Source: GCA-2794515 sp033763335 (GTDB taxonomy: Bacteria > Chloroflexota > Anaerolineae > Aggregatilineales > Phototrophicaceae). Taken from it: a stretch of DNA of 64,000 nt. Below, one piece after another: positions 26,032-34,888 of the stretch (the first letter of the stretch is position 1; the number at the start of each line of letters is the position of its first letter). The notes below the pieces were generated by a model. It did no database searches. It saw nothing but the letters and a program-made list of their open reading frames with translations, and had not been told where the DNA came from. The position numbers were made by a program, and so were the translations under genes. Where the stretch lies: contig JANRKU010000161.1 of assembly GCA_033763335.1 (NCBI GenBank), forward strand, positions 1 to 64,000, written 5' to 3'.

Positions 26032-27417
26032 ATGGAATTCATTGCAGGACAAAAAATTCACTTTATCGGTATTGGTGGATTTGGTATTTCTGCCATTGCC
26101 CGTATTTTGTTGGAACGCGGATTTTCTATTTCTGGGAGCGATAAAAATGCCAATGCGCTCACAGAAGCATTAGCGCGTGATGGGGCGACCATTTATATAG
26201 GACATGCGCCCGAATATGTGCATGGGGCAGATATGGTCATCCGCACATCTGCTGTCAAAGATGACCATGTGGAAGTGGTGGAGGCGAATCGGCTAAATAT
26301 CCCCGTATATAAGCGCCAAGATATTTTAGCATCCCTCATGAAAAATGATTTTGTGATTGCTATCGCAGGTACACATGGCAAAACCACGACTACCGCTATG
26401 GCGACTCATGTTTTGCGCCATTGCGAAGCCGACCCATCCTATATTGTAGGTGGGATTATGGCGAATACAGGTACAAATGCGGGTGTGGGGAAATACGAAA
26501 TTTTTGTGATTGAAGCCGATGAATATGATAATGCGTTTTGGGGCATCCCCGCGAATTTGGTCGTTTTGACGAATATTGAATATGACCATCCCGATTTTTT
26601 TGTGAACGATACCGTCATGCTCGATTCGTTCCGCAAATTTTTAGATAATATTCGTGAACATGCCACGTTGGTTGTCTGTGCCGATAGCCCCTCAGCGATG
26701 AAACTCGCTAATGAACAAAAAGCCAAAAGCAGGACAGTTTATACCTATGGGATTCATCAACCTGCCGATGTGATGGCAAAAAATATCCGTGTAGAAGCAG
26801 ATAAAACCCATTTTGACATCATCACCAAGCACCCCTTAGAATCTATGGGGGAATTGGTGCCAAGCCTCACTTTGCCCCTCATCGGCAATCATAATGTGCA
26901 AAACGCGCTAGGGGCATTATTGGCAGTGGTAACGATTCGGTATACCAATTTTGACCGTATCCCAGAAGGTTTTGAGACCTTCAAATCCACAGGTAGGCGC
27001 TTTGAAATACGTGGTGAGCGCGATGGCATTATTGTGATTGATGATTATGCCCATCATCCCACCGCTATCAAAATGACACTAGAAGGCGCGAAAATGCGCT
27101 ATCCAAATCATACACTATGGGCGGTATGGCAACCGCACATGTATAGTCGCACACAGGCACTTATCAGCGATTATGCGACTGCATTTTATGCCGCCGATAA
27201 GGTTGTTGTGACCGATATTTATGCCGCACGCGAAAATCCGATAGATGGGGTAGATGGCGAATGGACAACCAAGCAAATTAGCCACCCCTATAAGCATTAT
27301 GGTGGCGATTTGGAAGCGACTGCCAAATTTTTGCGAATGAATGTCGAATCACCTGCTGTTGTATTAATTATGAGCGCGGGGGATGCGCCCAAAATTGGGG
27401 AATTATTGCTCAAATGA
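26032..27417 (+). CDS. murC: UDP-N-acetylmuramate--L-alanine ligase
   Basis: 461 aa, full length. The Rossmann-like N-terminus FIGIGGFGISAIARIL is followed by P-loop GTHGKTTT (113-120), EADEYDNAFW and the C-terminal DDYAHHPTAIKMTLEGA and WQPHMYSRTQAL motifs of MurC. It adds L-Ala to UDP-MurNAc, the first peptide step. It follows the CvpA-like pair with 3 bp spacing, and murB follows 10 bp after its stop. Confidence 0.97.
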   Translation: MEFIAGQKIHFIGIGGFGISAIARILLERGFSISGSDKNANALTEALARDGATIYIGHAPEYVHGADMVIRTSAVKDDHVEVVEANRLNIPVYKRQDILASLMKNDFVIAIAGTHGKTTTTAMATHVLRHCEADPSYIVGGIMANTGTNAGVGKYEIFVIEADEYDNAFWGIPANLVVLTNIEYDHPDFFVNDTVMLDSFRKFLDNIREHATLVVCADSPSAMKLANEQKAKSRTVYTYGIHQPADVMAKNIRVEADKTHFDIITKHPLESMGELVPSLTLPLIGNHNVQNALGALLAVVTIRYTNFDRIPEGFETFKSTGRRFEIRGERDGIIVIDDYAHHPTAIKMTLEGAKMRYPNHTLWAVWQPHMYSRTQALISDYATAFYAADKVVVTDIYAARENPIDGVDGEWTTKQISHPYKHYGGDLEATAKFLRMNVESPAVVLIMSAGDAPKIGELLLK

Positions 27418-27427
27418 GGATATTTTC

Positions 27428-28345
27428 ATGACATTGGCACGCCTAGAAGCCCGTTTTGGAAACAAATTGCTCATCAATGAACCCATGTCCAAATATACGG
27501 CGGCGCGGATTGGTGGGATTGCCGATGCAGTCTATATTGCCCGCGAATCGGTTGAAGAATTGGCGGATATAATGCGGTATGCGTGGGCAGAAAACATGCC
27601 TGTGCGGGTTATCGGTGGCGGGGCGAATGTGCTGGTCTCTGATAAGGGTGTGCGCGGGTTAGTGGTCATTAATCGTGTATCACAGGTGGAATTTGGCACA
27701 TGGTACGATGGAGTCACGGCATCGGTCACAGCAGGGACGGGGTTAACAGCTTTTTCGCATAAATGCCAATCTGCGGGATATTCTGGCATGGAATGGGCGG
27801 TGAGTGTTCCGGGGACGGTGGGCGGGGCAGTCGTCAATAATGCGGGAGCGCATGGGGGCGATATTGCCATGAATTTGGCGGATGCCGTCGTATTGATGCC
27901 GAGTGGGGCAAAATTGCTCACCAATGCCGATTTAGCCTATGATTATCGCCATTCATGCCTAAAATCCGCAGAGGATAAACGCTTTTTGGTGCTACTGGCG
28001 ACATTTCGGCTGAGGCAAGATGACCCCTTAGTGATAAAATCACGTATGGATGCGAATGTTGCTCATCGCAAAAAAACACAACCCCCCGGTGCCAGTTTGG
28101 GCAGTATTTTTAAGAATCCACCAAATGATTATGCGGGTCGGCTTATCGAATCGGCTGGATTAAAGGGGTATCGTATTGGAAATGCGATGGTATCCCCTGT
28201 CCACGCCAATTTTTTCATCAACGATGGTGGTGATGCCAGCGCGGGTGATTATTATGCGCTCATCCGCCATGTGCAGAACGCGGTGCATGAGGCACATGGG
28301 GTCATGTTGCAAATGGAAGTCGAATTGGTCGGGGAATGGGAGTAA
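27428..28345 (+). CDS. murB: UDP-N-acetylenolpyruvoylglucosamine reductase
   Basis: 305 aa from the ATG at 27428, where GAGG lies at the end of murC; a longer upstream frame would overlap murC. The FAD-binding region VRVIGGGANVLVSDKGVRGLV and SVPGTVGGAVVNNAGAHGG are conserved. PPGASLGSIFKNP carries the catalytic Ser, and the C-terminal MLQMEVELVG carries the Glu. It reduces UDP-GlcNAc-enolpyruvate to UDP-MurNAc. Last cell-wall gene before the accessory island; the ATPase gene starts only 6 bp after its stop. Confidence 0.97.
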   Translation: MTLARLEARFGNKLLINEPMSKYTAARIGGIADAVYIARESVEELADIMRYAWAENMPVRVIGGGANVLVSDKGVRGLVVINRVSQVEFGTWYDGVTASVTAGTGLTAFSHKCQSAGYSGMEWAVSVPGTVGGAVVNNAGAHGGDIAMNLADAVVLMPSGAKLLTNADLAYDYRHSCLKSAEDKRFLVLLATFRLRQDDPLVIKSRMDANVAHRKKTQPPGASLGSIFKNPPNDYAGRLIESAGLKGYRIGNAMVSPVHANFFINDGGDASAGDYYALIRHVQNAVHEAHGVMLQMEVELVGEWE

Positions 28346-28351
28346 CACCAA

Positions 28352-29434
28352 ATGAGTCTTGATAGAAAAATCCATAAATTGACCATTAAGGGGTTTAAGA
28401 CGATTCGCTCTCTCGAAAATTTTGAGATGCGCGATATTAATGTGCTGATTGGCGCGAATGGGTCTGGTAAAAGCAATTTTATTTCGTATTTTAGGATGCT
28501 GGGGGAATTGGTTGAAGAAAGATTGCGGATTTGGGTTGCTAAAAACGATTACGCTAATCATATTTTGACCTACGGCATCAAACAAACACAACGCCTTGAA
28601 TCTACTATTCTGTTTGATGATGGTGGATATGAATTTGTTCTTGAACCAACAGGAAGTGGGTCACTAATATTCACCGAAGAAAAAATACAGGGTAAGGATG
28701 ACATACGGGAATTGTTGGGGGTTGGACACGATGAATCACTTCTAAGACAACGTTCCACAGAAGAAGATTTTTATATACCTCATTATAACTGGTTATCTGG
28801 CTTAAAAGTTTTCCACTTTCATGATACGGGTGAAACATCTGGTATGAAACAGCCCCATCATATACGAGATAATATCCGCTTGAATACTGATGCGTCTAAT
28901 TTAGCACCTTATTTATATCGTTTATCTCAGGCTGAACCGAATACGTATCGGCAAATTTGTAAGGTTATTCAATTGGCACTTCCATTTTTTGATGAATTTA
29001 TTTTGAATCCAGAAACATCAATGATTCAGTTGGAATGGCGGCAAAAAAATACAGATTATCTGTTTGATGCAACCCATTTATCAGATGGCTCATTACGTTT
29101 TATCTGTCTTGTAACAGCATTGATGCAACCATATCCACCTCGATATACAACACTTATTATTGATGAGCCAGAACTTGGTTTACATTCACACGCAATCAGT
29201 TTATTAGGTGCTTTAGTACGTTCTGCATCTGCCCATATACAAATTATTTTAGCCACACAATCTATACAACTCATTAATCAATTTGAACTGGAGGATTTAA
29301 TTGTGGTAGAACGCGAAGACGGTGTATCCACATTTAAGCGACTCGACTCCAAAGATTTTGAGGCATGGTTAGAAGATTATACAATTGGTGAATTGTGGCA
29401 AAAGAATGTTTTAGGGGGAATGCCAAGCCGATGA
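28352..29434 (+). CDS. ABC-type AAA_21 ATPase of a putative ATPase-Toprim defence pair
   Basis: 360 aa. The N-terminus LTIKGFKTIRSLENFEM leads to Walker A GANGSGKSN (34-42); the signature-like LSDGSLRF is at 243-250, Walker B TLIIDEPELGLHSH at 267-280, followed by IILATQS and a C-terminal GELWQKNVLGG. This is the RecF/SMC-like ABC ATPase (AAA_21) family; it lacks the long coiled coil of SMC or Rad50. It overlaps the next gene by ATGA. Such ATPases with Toprim-like partners occur in OLD-, PARIS- and AbiL-like conflict systems. It is more AT-rich than the flanking cell-wall genes, which suggests acquisition. Confidence 0.87.
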   Translation: MSLDRKIHKLTIKGFKTIRSLENFEMRDINVLIGANGSGKSNFISYFRMLGELVEERLRIWVAKNDYANHILTYGIKQTQRLESTILFDDGGYEFVLEPTGSGSLIFTEEKIQGKDDIRELLGVGHDESLLRQRSTEEDFYIPHYNWLSGLKVFHFHDTGETSGMKQPHHIRDNIRLNTDASNLAPYLYRLSQAEPNTYRQICKVIQLALPFFDEFILNPETSMIQLEWRQKNTDYLFDATHLSDGSLRFICLVTALMQPYPPRYTTLIIDEPELGLHSHAISLLGALVRSASAHIQIILATQSIQLINQFELEDLIVVEREDGVSTFKRLDSKDFEAWLEDYTIGELWQKNVLGGMPSR

Positions 29435-30096
29435 AGCGTGTGTATGTGATTTGTGAGGGATTTACTGAACATGATTTTGTACATGAATTACTGATACCTC
29501 ATTTTTCTACTCGAAATATATTCTTATTCCCGCGATTATTGGGCATGGATGGTCATAAAGGTGGGCGTGTTAATAATCAAAGAGTATTAGATGATATTTC
29601 TATTTTGCTGAATGATTCAACTGCCTACTGTACAACATTTTTTGATTTCTATGGATTGCCTAATAGTTTTTTTGGCAAAATTGATGCTAATAGTGTTCAA
29701 TTACCAGAAGAAAAAGCACAAAAAATTTGTCTGGCGCTAAAACAGGCTGTTAAACCAGATAAAGCACGCCGTTTTATTCCCTATATTCAGATGTATGAAT
29801 TTGAGGGGTTATTGTTTAGTGATCCACAAAAACTTGCAAAAGGAGTTTTTCAGCCACAAATTGCAGGCAAATTACAAATTATTCGTGATGATAAGCGATT
29901 TAATACTCCAGAACATATCAATGATAGCCCGTTTACTGCGCCGAGTAAGCGTATACAAGCAATAATGGATGTTTATGAAAAACGCACACATGGTATTCTA
30001 GCCGCACTTGAAATTGGTTTACCCATCATGCGTCAAGAATGCCCACTTTTTAATGCGTGGCTCAATCAACTAGAACAACTCCCTGCGCTTGAATAA
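29431..30096 (+). CDS. DUF4276 protein (Toprim-like nuclease/effector candidate)
   Basis: 221 aa from the ATG at 29431, which overlaps the ATPase stop (ATGA). Motifs match the DUF4276 family: VICEGFTEHDFV near the N-terminus (acidic E9, as in Toprim motif I), FFDFYGLPNSFFG (the D-x-Y-GLP element) and YIQMYEFEGLLFSD. DUF4276 is regarded as Toprim-related and typically follows an AAA_21 ATPase. Together they probably form a two-gene defence module in which the ATPase controls a nuclease; this is inference from family association. Its stop abuts the stop of the convergent dual-OB-like gene. Confidence 0.85.
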   Translation: MKRVYVICEGFTEHDFVHELLIPHFSTRNIFLFPRLLGMDGHKGGRVNNQRVLDDISILLNDSTAYCTTFFDFYGLPNSFFGKIDANSVQLPEEKAQKICLALKQAVKPDKARRFIPYIQMYEFEGLLFSDPQKLAKGVFQPQIAGKLQIIRDDKRFNTPEHINDSPFTAPSKRIQAIMDVYEKRTHGILAALEIGLPIMRQECPLFNAWLNQLEQLPALE

Positions 30097-30861
30097 TTAA
30101 TCTGGTAATGTTATCCCCGCCTGTTTGTAATCCATAAAGCACATGCCTTTGGCGTAATCTGGAAATGTGTAAATGCCATTGACTTGTAGCCAATGATGAT
30201 TAGACCATTCACGAGTTAGTCCAATTCGTAAATAGCAATCTGTTTTTGAAAGATAATTTTCAACCGATTGGACAGCTTCTTTGATAGTCATCGTTTTTAG
30301 TAGGTTGTGAAAATAATAACGGAATGTGAGGTCTGTAATCATCATTTCGGGATAATTTGCGTCAGATTCATCCGTAAAGCCGATTCTATATCCTTCCCTG
30401 CCATAATTATCATTTGACGCATATCGAAAATAAATCAGTGATTTCATTTTTATAGTCCCCACAGACCGTTTTCCTTGCTTATAGACAATGCTCCGACTAT
30501 GGTGAATCATTGCCCCAAATATATCTTTAACACTCGGAAAAGATGTTTTTTCTAGCGCATTATGCCATTTGTTTTCATCTGCCATCCGCAAAAATTTATT
30601 TTCTTGATTAATATCCCAAGCCATATCTTCAATATGAGGCGGTATTAATTTTTCTAGGGGGTTAAAATACATCTCAAAAACGGCGCGTGGTCGTATAACC
30701 CCTGTTGGCAATACTAATTGCCCCTCATGAATTCTATCTGGTAAATCTGGACGAATGGTTTTGAATTTATCATCTACCCCTAAAATACATACCCTACCTT
30801 CGTGCATATGGGTCACATCGGTGACTAAAAACAGTGTTTTTGCGCTTACATCAGATGCCAT
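30097..30861 (-). CDS. Dual-OB-domain-like protein of unknown function
   Basis: 254 aa. The N-terminus (TLFLVTDVTHMHEGRVCILGVD followed by IRPDLPDRI and VIRPRAVFEM) resembles proteins annotated as dual OB-containing domain proteins; the middle (SIVYKQGKRSVGTIK) and C-terminus (LRIGLTREWSNHHWLQVNGIYTFPD) look beta-rich. The family call is from memory of its pattern and is tentative. It is the last gene of a three-gene minus-strand operon and overlaps the upstream DUF488 gene by 16 bp. Such OB-fold proteins next to DUF488 are thought to act on nucleic acid. No catalytic residues can be named. Confidence 0.55.
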   Translation of the reverse strand: MASDVSAKTLFLVTDVTHMHEGRVCILGVDDKFKTIRPDLPDRIHEGQLVLPTGVIRPRAVFEMYFNPLEKLIPPHIEDMAWDINQENKFLRMADENKWHNALEKTSFPSVKDIFGAMIHHSRSIVYKQGKRSVGTIKMKSLIYFRYASNDNYGREGYRIGFTDESDANYPEMMITDLTFRYYFHNLLKTMTIKEAVQSVENYLSKTDCYLRIGLTREWSNHHWLQVNGIYTFPDYAKGMCFMDYKQAGITLPD

Positions 30862-31292
30862 ACCTCAATTTCTCCCCAAAATGATTGTATATATTCTGCG
30901 ACTAAACGCCGATGACAATGTGTTGGTTCATGCTCGCTACATAATAAACAAGCACGATTTTTCTCATACCAAGAGCGGTCAAGCTGTGTGATGAGATTGC
31001 GCTCTTCTAGTAATGCCCTAAAAGCAGATTCATACGCTGACCAATTTTTATTCTCCCGATAAGTGCTTAAAATCTCATCGCTCGGTGTCATCAGTGGCTG
31101 ATGGATATACTCACATCTGATGAGATTTTTTAGGAAGTAGGGCAAGTCACGACCTTTGGCAAATCCATTCAGTTGTGAATCGGGCTTGAGGCGTGTGTCT
31201 ATCAAGACATCCACTTGGTTTTGCCCCAATAAGCTAAAAAATTGCTCTGCGGTTTTTTGTGTGAAGCCAATTGTAAAGAGGGGTATGGGCAT
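30846..31292 (-). CDS. DUF488 protein, short form
   Basis: 148 aa. DUF488 landmarks are FTIGFTQKTAEQFFSLL, VDVLIDTRLKPDS and the Cys/His-rich CLLCSEHEPTHCHRRLVAEY. The last motif (C-x-E-x-x-x-x-C-H-R) is the family hallmark and probably forms a metal or active site. The gene overlaps its neighbours on both sides (TGATG with the longer DUF488, 16 bp with the dual-OB-like gene), so the three are co-translated. Biochemical function of DUF488 is not established as far as I know. Confidence 0.85.
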   Translation of the reverse strand: MPIPLFTIGFTQKTAEQFFSLLGQNQVDVLIDTRLKPDSQLNGFAKGRDLPYFLKNLIRCEYIHQPLMTPSDEILSTYRENKNWSAYESAFRALLEERNLITQLDRSWYEKNRACLLCSEHEPTHCHRRLVAEYIQSFWGEIEVWHLM

Positions 31293-31996
31293 CAGAATAA
31301 CCTTTGCTGTTCGGGTTTATTGAATACAGATGGATTCACAAATTGCAACATGCCCTCTTTGAGGATGTGATAGATTGCCAGTGGCGGGGTATCTGATAAA
31401 GATTGCACGGCGGGGTCTATCAGTGACCTTGTAATCAGGTGATGCCGATGACACTCATCGGGATTGCCCTCACTACACATGATGACCACATGCTCATGCT
31501 TATGATGTGCCTCTTGAATAATATCCAAAAGACGGCGCAAGCCTTTATGATACCAATCGCGCTTCATCACGAGGGTGTAATCTACTAAATCTAAAAAATC
31601 ATCCCGCGATGTATTGTCAGAGATGACTGTGCCTGCCTGATACACGGTTTTATCGGCGGGTCTGCCACCCAAATATTCCCCCGCATAGCGATAGGCAATC
31701 CCTTGTGCTTCAAGGGTATTTTGTAGCTCACGTTTGCTAAAATGAGGGGTATATTTGCTATAAGGCTCACTGCGAACATCCACAACGGTTGTTATGTGAT
31801 GTTTGTCTAAGATGGCGATAAATTCTTCAAACGAGAGGTTGCTATGCCCGATTGTATACAGGCGCAAATGTGCATTTACGCCATTTTTTAGCCATTGCGT
31901 CAGAACGGCTTCTAATGGCTGATGGGTGGCGTGTATGATGGCTTCAGCGTATGCCAAAAGGTCATCTGGGATGGTGAGGGATATTGTTTTGCTCAT
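31292..31996 (-). CDS. DUF488 protein with N-terminal RHH-like segment
   Basis: 234 aa. Residues about 45-190 are DUF488 (LYTIGHSNLSFEEFIAIL, VVDVRSEPYSKYTPHFSK, CSEGNPDECHRHHLI). The first ~40 residues (ISLTIPDDLLAYAEAIIHAT...LTQWLKNGV) look like a ribbon-helix-helix or antitoxin-type DNA-binding segment fused upstream. It is first in the operon, divergent from the flavodoxin gene, and so could be autoregulatory. The presence of two unequal DUF488 proteins in one operon suggests a heterodimer or two sequential steps. Confidence 0.8.
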   Translation of the reverse strand: MSKTISLTIPDDLLAYAEAIIHATHQPLEAVLTQWLKNGVNAHLRLYTIGHSNLSFEEFIAILDKHHITTVVDVRSEPYSKYTPHFSKRELQNTLEAQGIAYRYAGEYLGGRPADKTVYQAGTVISDNTSRDDFLDLVDYTLVMKRDWYHKGLRRLLDIIQEAHHKHEHVVIMCSEGNPDECHRHHLITRSLIDPAVQSLSDTPPLAIYHILKEGMLQFVNPSVFNKPEQQRLF

Positions 31997-32124
31997 GTAA
32001 AACCCCGAAACTGTTTTTTTGAATTATATCATAAGAAAATCATTTTGCTCGCACATTTTTCCTCTATTTTTACGTATATAGAATTAACGTGAAGATTTAC
32101 ACGTACACACAGAGGGATATTATC

Positions 32125-32649
32125 ATGTCAAATAAAATTCTGGTTGCTTATGCCACTTTCACAGGGTCTACTGCGGAGATTGCCGAAGCCATTGGGAAAA
32201 TTTTAGCAGAAGGCGGTGCATCGGTTGAGGTGCGCCCCATGAAAGAAGTCACAGACCTCACCCCGTATCGGGCTGTTGTGTTGGGGAGTGCCATCCAGAA
32301 AAGTCAATGGTTGCCAGAAGCCATGACGTTTGTCCAAACGCATCAAAAAGAATTGGCGCAAAAACCCACAGCAACATTTTTAGTTTGTTTGGCTTTGGCG
32401 ATGAAAAGTAAGGTGGCGCGTGAAAAATCTAAAACGATGGTTGTGGAGTGGTTAAAACCCACACGCGAGTTGATACATCCTGTCAGTGAAGGGTATTTTG
32501 CGGGGATTTTGAATATTAGCAAAATACCGTATTGGGGCGCACGCTTGGGCTTTCGGATAAGTGTGTGGACAGGGGTTTGGGCTGAAGGCGACCATCGAGA
32601 TTGGGATGCCATCCACGCATGGGCGCGTGAAATTTCCACAAAATTATAA
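32125..32649 (+). CDS. Flavodoxin-domain protein (HemG-like)
   Basis: 174 aa from the ATG at 32125 (AGAGGGA upstream). The FMN phosphate loop AYATFTGSTAEIAEAIG is near the N-terminus; VVLGSAIQKSQWLPEAM resembles the W-containing flavin loop of HemG/flavodoxin_5 proteins. The C-terminus is basic/aromatic (GVWAEGDHRDWDAIHAW). It probably binds FMN and serves electron transfer, possibly protoporphyrinogen oxidation, but no heme genes are nearby. Pieces of a second copy of this locus lie at 34889-34998. Confidence 0.88.
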   Translation: MSNKILVAYATFTGSTAEIAEAIGKILAEGGASVEVRPMKEVTDLTPYRAVVLGSAIQKSQWLPEAMTFVQTHQKELAQKPTATFLVCLALAMKSKVAREKSKTMVVEWLKPTRELIHPVSEGYFAGILNISKIPYWGARLGFRISVWTGVWAEGDHRDWDAIHAWAREISTKL

Positions 32650-32775
32650 GCATCTATAACATCCCTTCATATATATCTGCTAGGCTCTTAATCCCTCTTT
32701 TGCCACGTATTAACATGGGCAGTTTATGGTCATAGATGATTGATTATGACCATAAAAGAGGGATTTTTGAGTTAT

Positions 32776-34869
32776 ATGAAAAAAATTGTAGTAAGCCTAT
32801 TTTTACTCATCGCTTGTATCAGCATTGTTTCTGCACAATCTGCTATAGGTGTTCCTGTTTCACTAGAAAGTGATTATTCGCCCGGTGATGGGGCTTCATC
32901 GCCTGTGGTATGGGTGCATCCCACCGATTCTGCTATGAGTGTATTTATTGGCACAGATGATAACGAAGGGATTGGTGTCTATGATTTATCGGGCAAATTA
33001 CTCCAATTTTTAGATGATGATGCCATTGGGCAAGCCGATTTACGCTATGATTTCCCTGTTGGCGATACTACTACCACACTGGTTGTTGGGGGTGTTGCTG
33101 ATCGTCGTAAGATCGTATTTTATACCATCAATCCCGATACCCGTGAATTGATTGAAATTAACACATTCGATATTGGTGTGCCGACTGCGGCAGTATGTAT
33201 GTATCGTAGCCCTGTCACGGGCGGATTTTATGCGTTTATCATCAGCGAAGGTGGCGAAGCCGAACAATACCTGCTCACTGCTGATGAAAACGGTGCTATC
33301 ATAGGCGAATTGCGCCGTGAATTTCAGGTCGGTGGTGAGGTTGAATCGTGTACGGTGGATGATGATTATTCCCGCTTGTATATCGGTGAAGGTGAAGTGG
33401 CGGTGTGGCAATATGGTGCAGAGCCAGAATCGGGCATTTCGCGCCGATTGGTAGATATTTCTGGCGGCAATATCTTTGATGAAATCGAAGGCATCACCAT
33501 TTATCGCGCATCAGAAGGTCAGGGATATGTATTGGTTGCCAATGAGCAAGCCAATAGCATCTTGGTATATGAACGTAGCGGAGAAAATGCTTTTGTCGGT
33601 GAATTTTCACTTACAGAAGCGAATGGTGTGGATGGTATTAGCGAGCCTGCGGGTATTTATGCCATGAGCGCCCCATTGGGCGATGCGTTCCCCAACGGGG
33701 TGTTCATCACAACAGATGATGTGAACGAAACCGAAACAGGGACTGCCAACACCAATTATAAATTAGCCGATTGGGGCGCGATTGCCTCTGCTTTATCGCT
33801 CATCACGGATACCAGCTATAATCCCCGTAGCATTGCCACAACGGATATGATAACTGTGCCTGCTACTATCGAAACTGAGCCTGTACAAGCAGGGATAGAT
33901 GCCGCCGATGACCCTGCCATCTGGATTCACCCCACAGACCCCAATTTGAGCCTGATTATTGGTACAGATAAGACCCCACAAGGCGGGTTGGTCACTTATA
34001 ACCTCGACGGCACAATTCAACAAAAAGTGGCTATTGGTCGTGTGAATAATGTGGATTTGCGCTATAACTTCCCACTCGGTGGCGAATTGGTGACGATTGT
34101 CGTGGGGACAAACCGCACCGAAAATAATATCGCTGTCCTAAAAATTAACCCCGATACACGCACCTTAGAAAATGTTGCCGCGCGGTCTATTGTCTCTGAT
34201 ACACAAGAGGTTTATGGCATTTGTATGTATCATAGCCCCATCACAGGCGAATTTTATGCTTTCCCCAACAGTGTGGATGGCGTGATTGAGCAATATCGCT
34301 TGTTTGATAATGGGTCTGGCTTGGTGGATGCGGAACTGGTGCGGACACTCTCGGTTGAATCACAACCAGAGGGGTGTGTGGCAGACGATGAACTCGGATT
34401 TTTGTATATTGGTGAAGAAAAAGTTGGTATTTGGAAATTTTATGCCGAACCCGACCAATCATCCGATTTTATCCTGCAAGTTGCCGTGACCGATGGCAAT
34501 CCCCTCACTGCCGATGCCGAAGGGTTGGCGATTTATTATGCCCAAAATGGGGCAGGGTATTTGCTGGCATCCAGTCAAGGCAGTAGTGAATTTGTCGTGT
34601 ATGACCGCGCAGGGGATAATGCCCTCATCGGCGTATTTAGCGTGATTGAAGGTGGCAATGCCGATGGCATTAGTGGCACAGACGGCATAGATGTGACCAA
34701 TTTCCCGCTTGGAGATGCGTTCCCCACAGGGGTATTTGTGGCGCAAGACGACCTGAACATTAACCCTGATGATAATCAGAATTTCAAATTGGTCTCATGG
34801 GGTGATATTGCCTCTGCATTGGGGTTGGCGGTGGATGTGACCTTTGACCCGCGCACTATTGGGGAATAA
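32776..34869 (+). CDS. Exported double 3-phytase-like beta-propeller protein
   Basis: 697 aa from the ATG at 32776, which opens a signal peptide (KKIVVSLFLLIACISIVSA). Two phytase-like propellers (about 25-365 and 375-697) each have the same order of motifs: VVWVHPTDSAMSVFIGTDD / AIWIHPTDPNLSLIIGTDK, ADLRYDFPVG / VDLRYNFPLG, KINPDTRTLE-type, GICMYHSPITGEFYAF, YIGEEKVGIW and GDAFPTGVFVAQDD. Beta-propeller phytases release phosphate from phytate with Ca2+; acidic residues (DDPAIW, GTD) typical of Ca sites are present in the second repeat but altered in the first, so the C-terminal propeller is the likelier enzyme. It would act outside the membrane. It sits inside the dcw-interrupting island. 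Confidence 0.85.
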   Translation: MKKIVVSLFLLIACISIVSAQSAIGVPVSLESDYSPGDGASSPVVWVHPTDSAMSVFIGTDDNEGIGVYDLSGKLLQFLDDDAIGQADLRYDFPVGDTTTTLVVGGVADRRKIVFYTINPDTRELIEINTFDIGVPTAAVCMYRSPVTGGFYAFIISEGGEAEQYLLTADENGAIIGELRREFQVGGEVESCTVDDDYSRLYIGEGEVAVWQYGAEPESGISRRLVDISGGNIFDEIEGITIYRASEGQGYVLVANEQANSILVYERSGENAFVGEFSLTEANGVDGISEPAGIYAMSAPLGDAFPNGVFITTDDVNETETGTANTNYKLADWGAIASALSLITDTSYNPRSIATTDMITVPATIETEPVQAGIDAADDPAIWIHPTDPNLSLIIGTDKTPQGGLVTYNLDGTIQQKVAIGRVNNVDLRYNFPLGGELVTIVVGTNRTENNIAVLKINPDTRTLENVAARSIVSDTQEVYGICMYHSPITGEFYAFPNSVDGVIEQYRLFDNGSGLVDAELVRTLSVESQPEGCVADDELGFLYIGEEKVGIWKFYAEPDQSSDFILQVAVTDGNPLTADAEGLAIYYAQNGAGYLLASSQGSSEFVVYDRAGDNALIGVFSVIEGGNADGISGTDGIDVTNFPLGDAFPTGVFVAQDDLNINPDDNQNFKLVSWGDIASALGLAVDVTFDPRTIGE

Positions 34870-34888
34870 ATCAATAATGCCAAAATGT

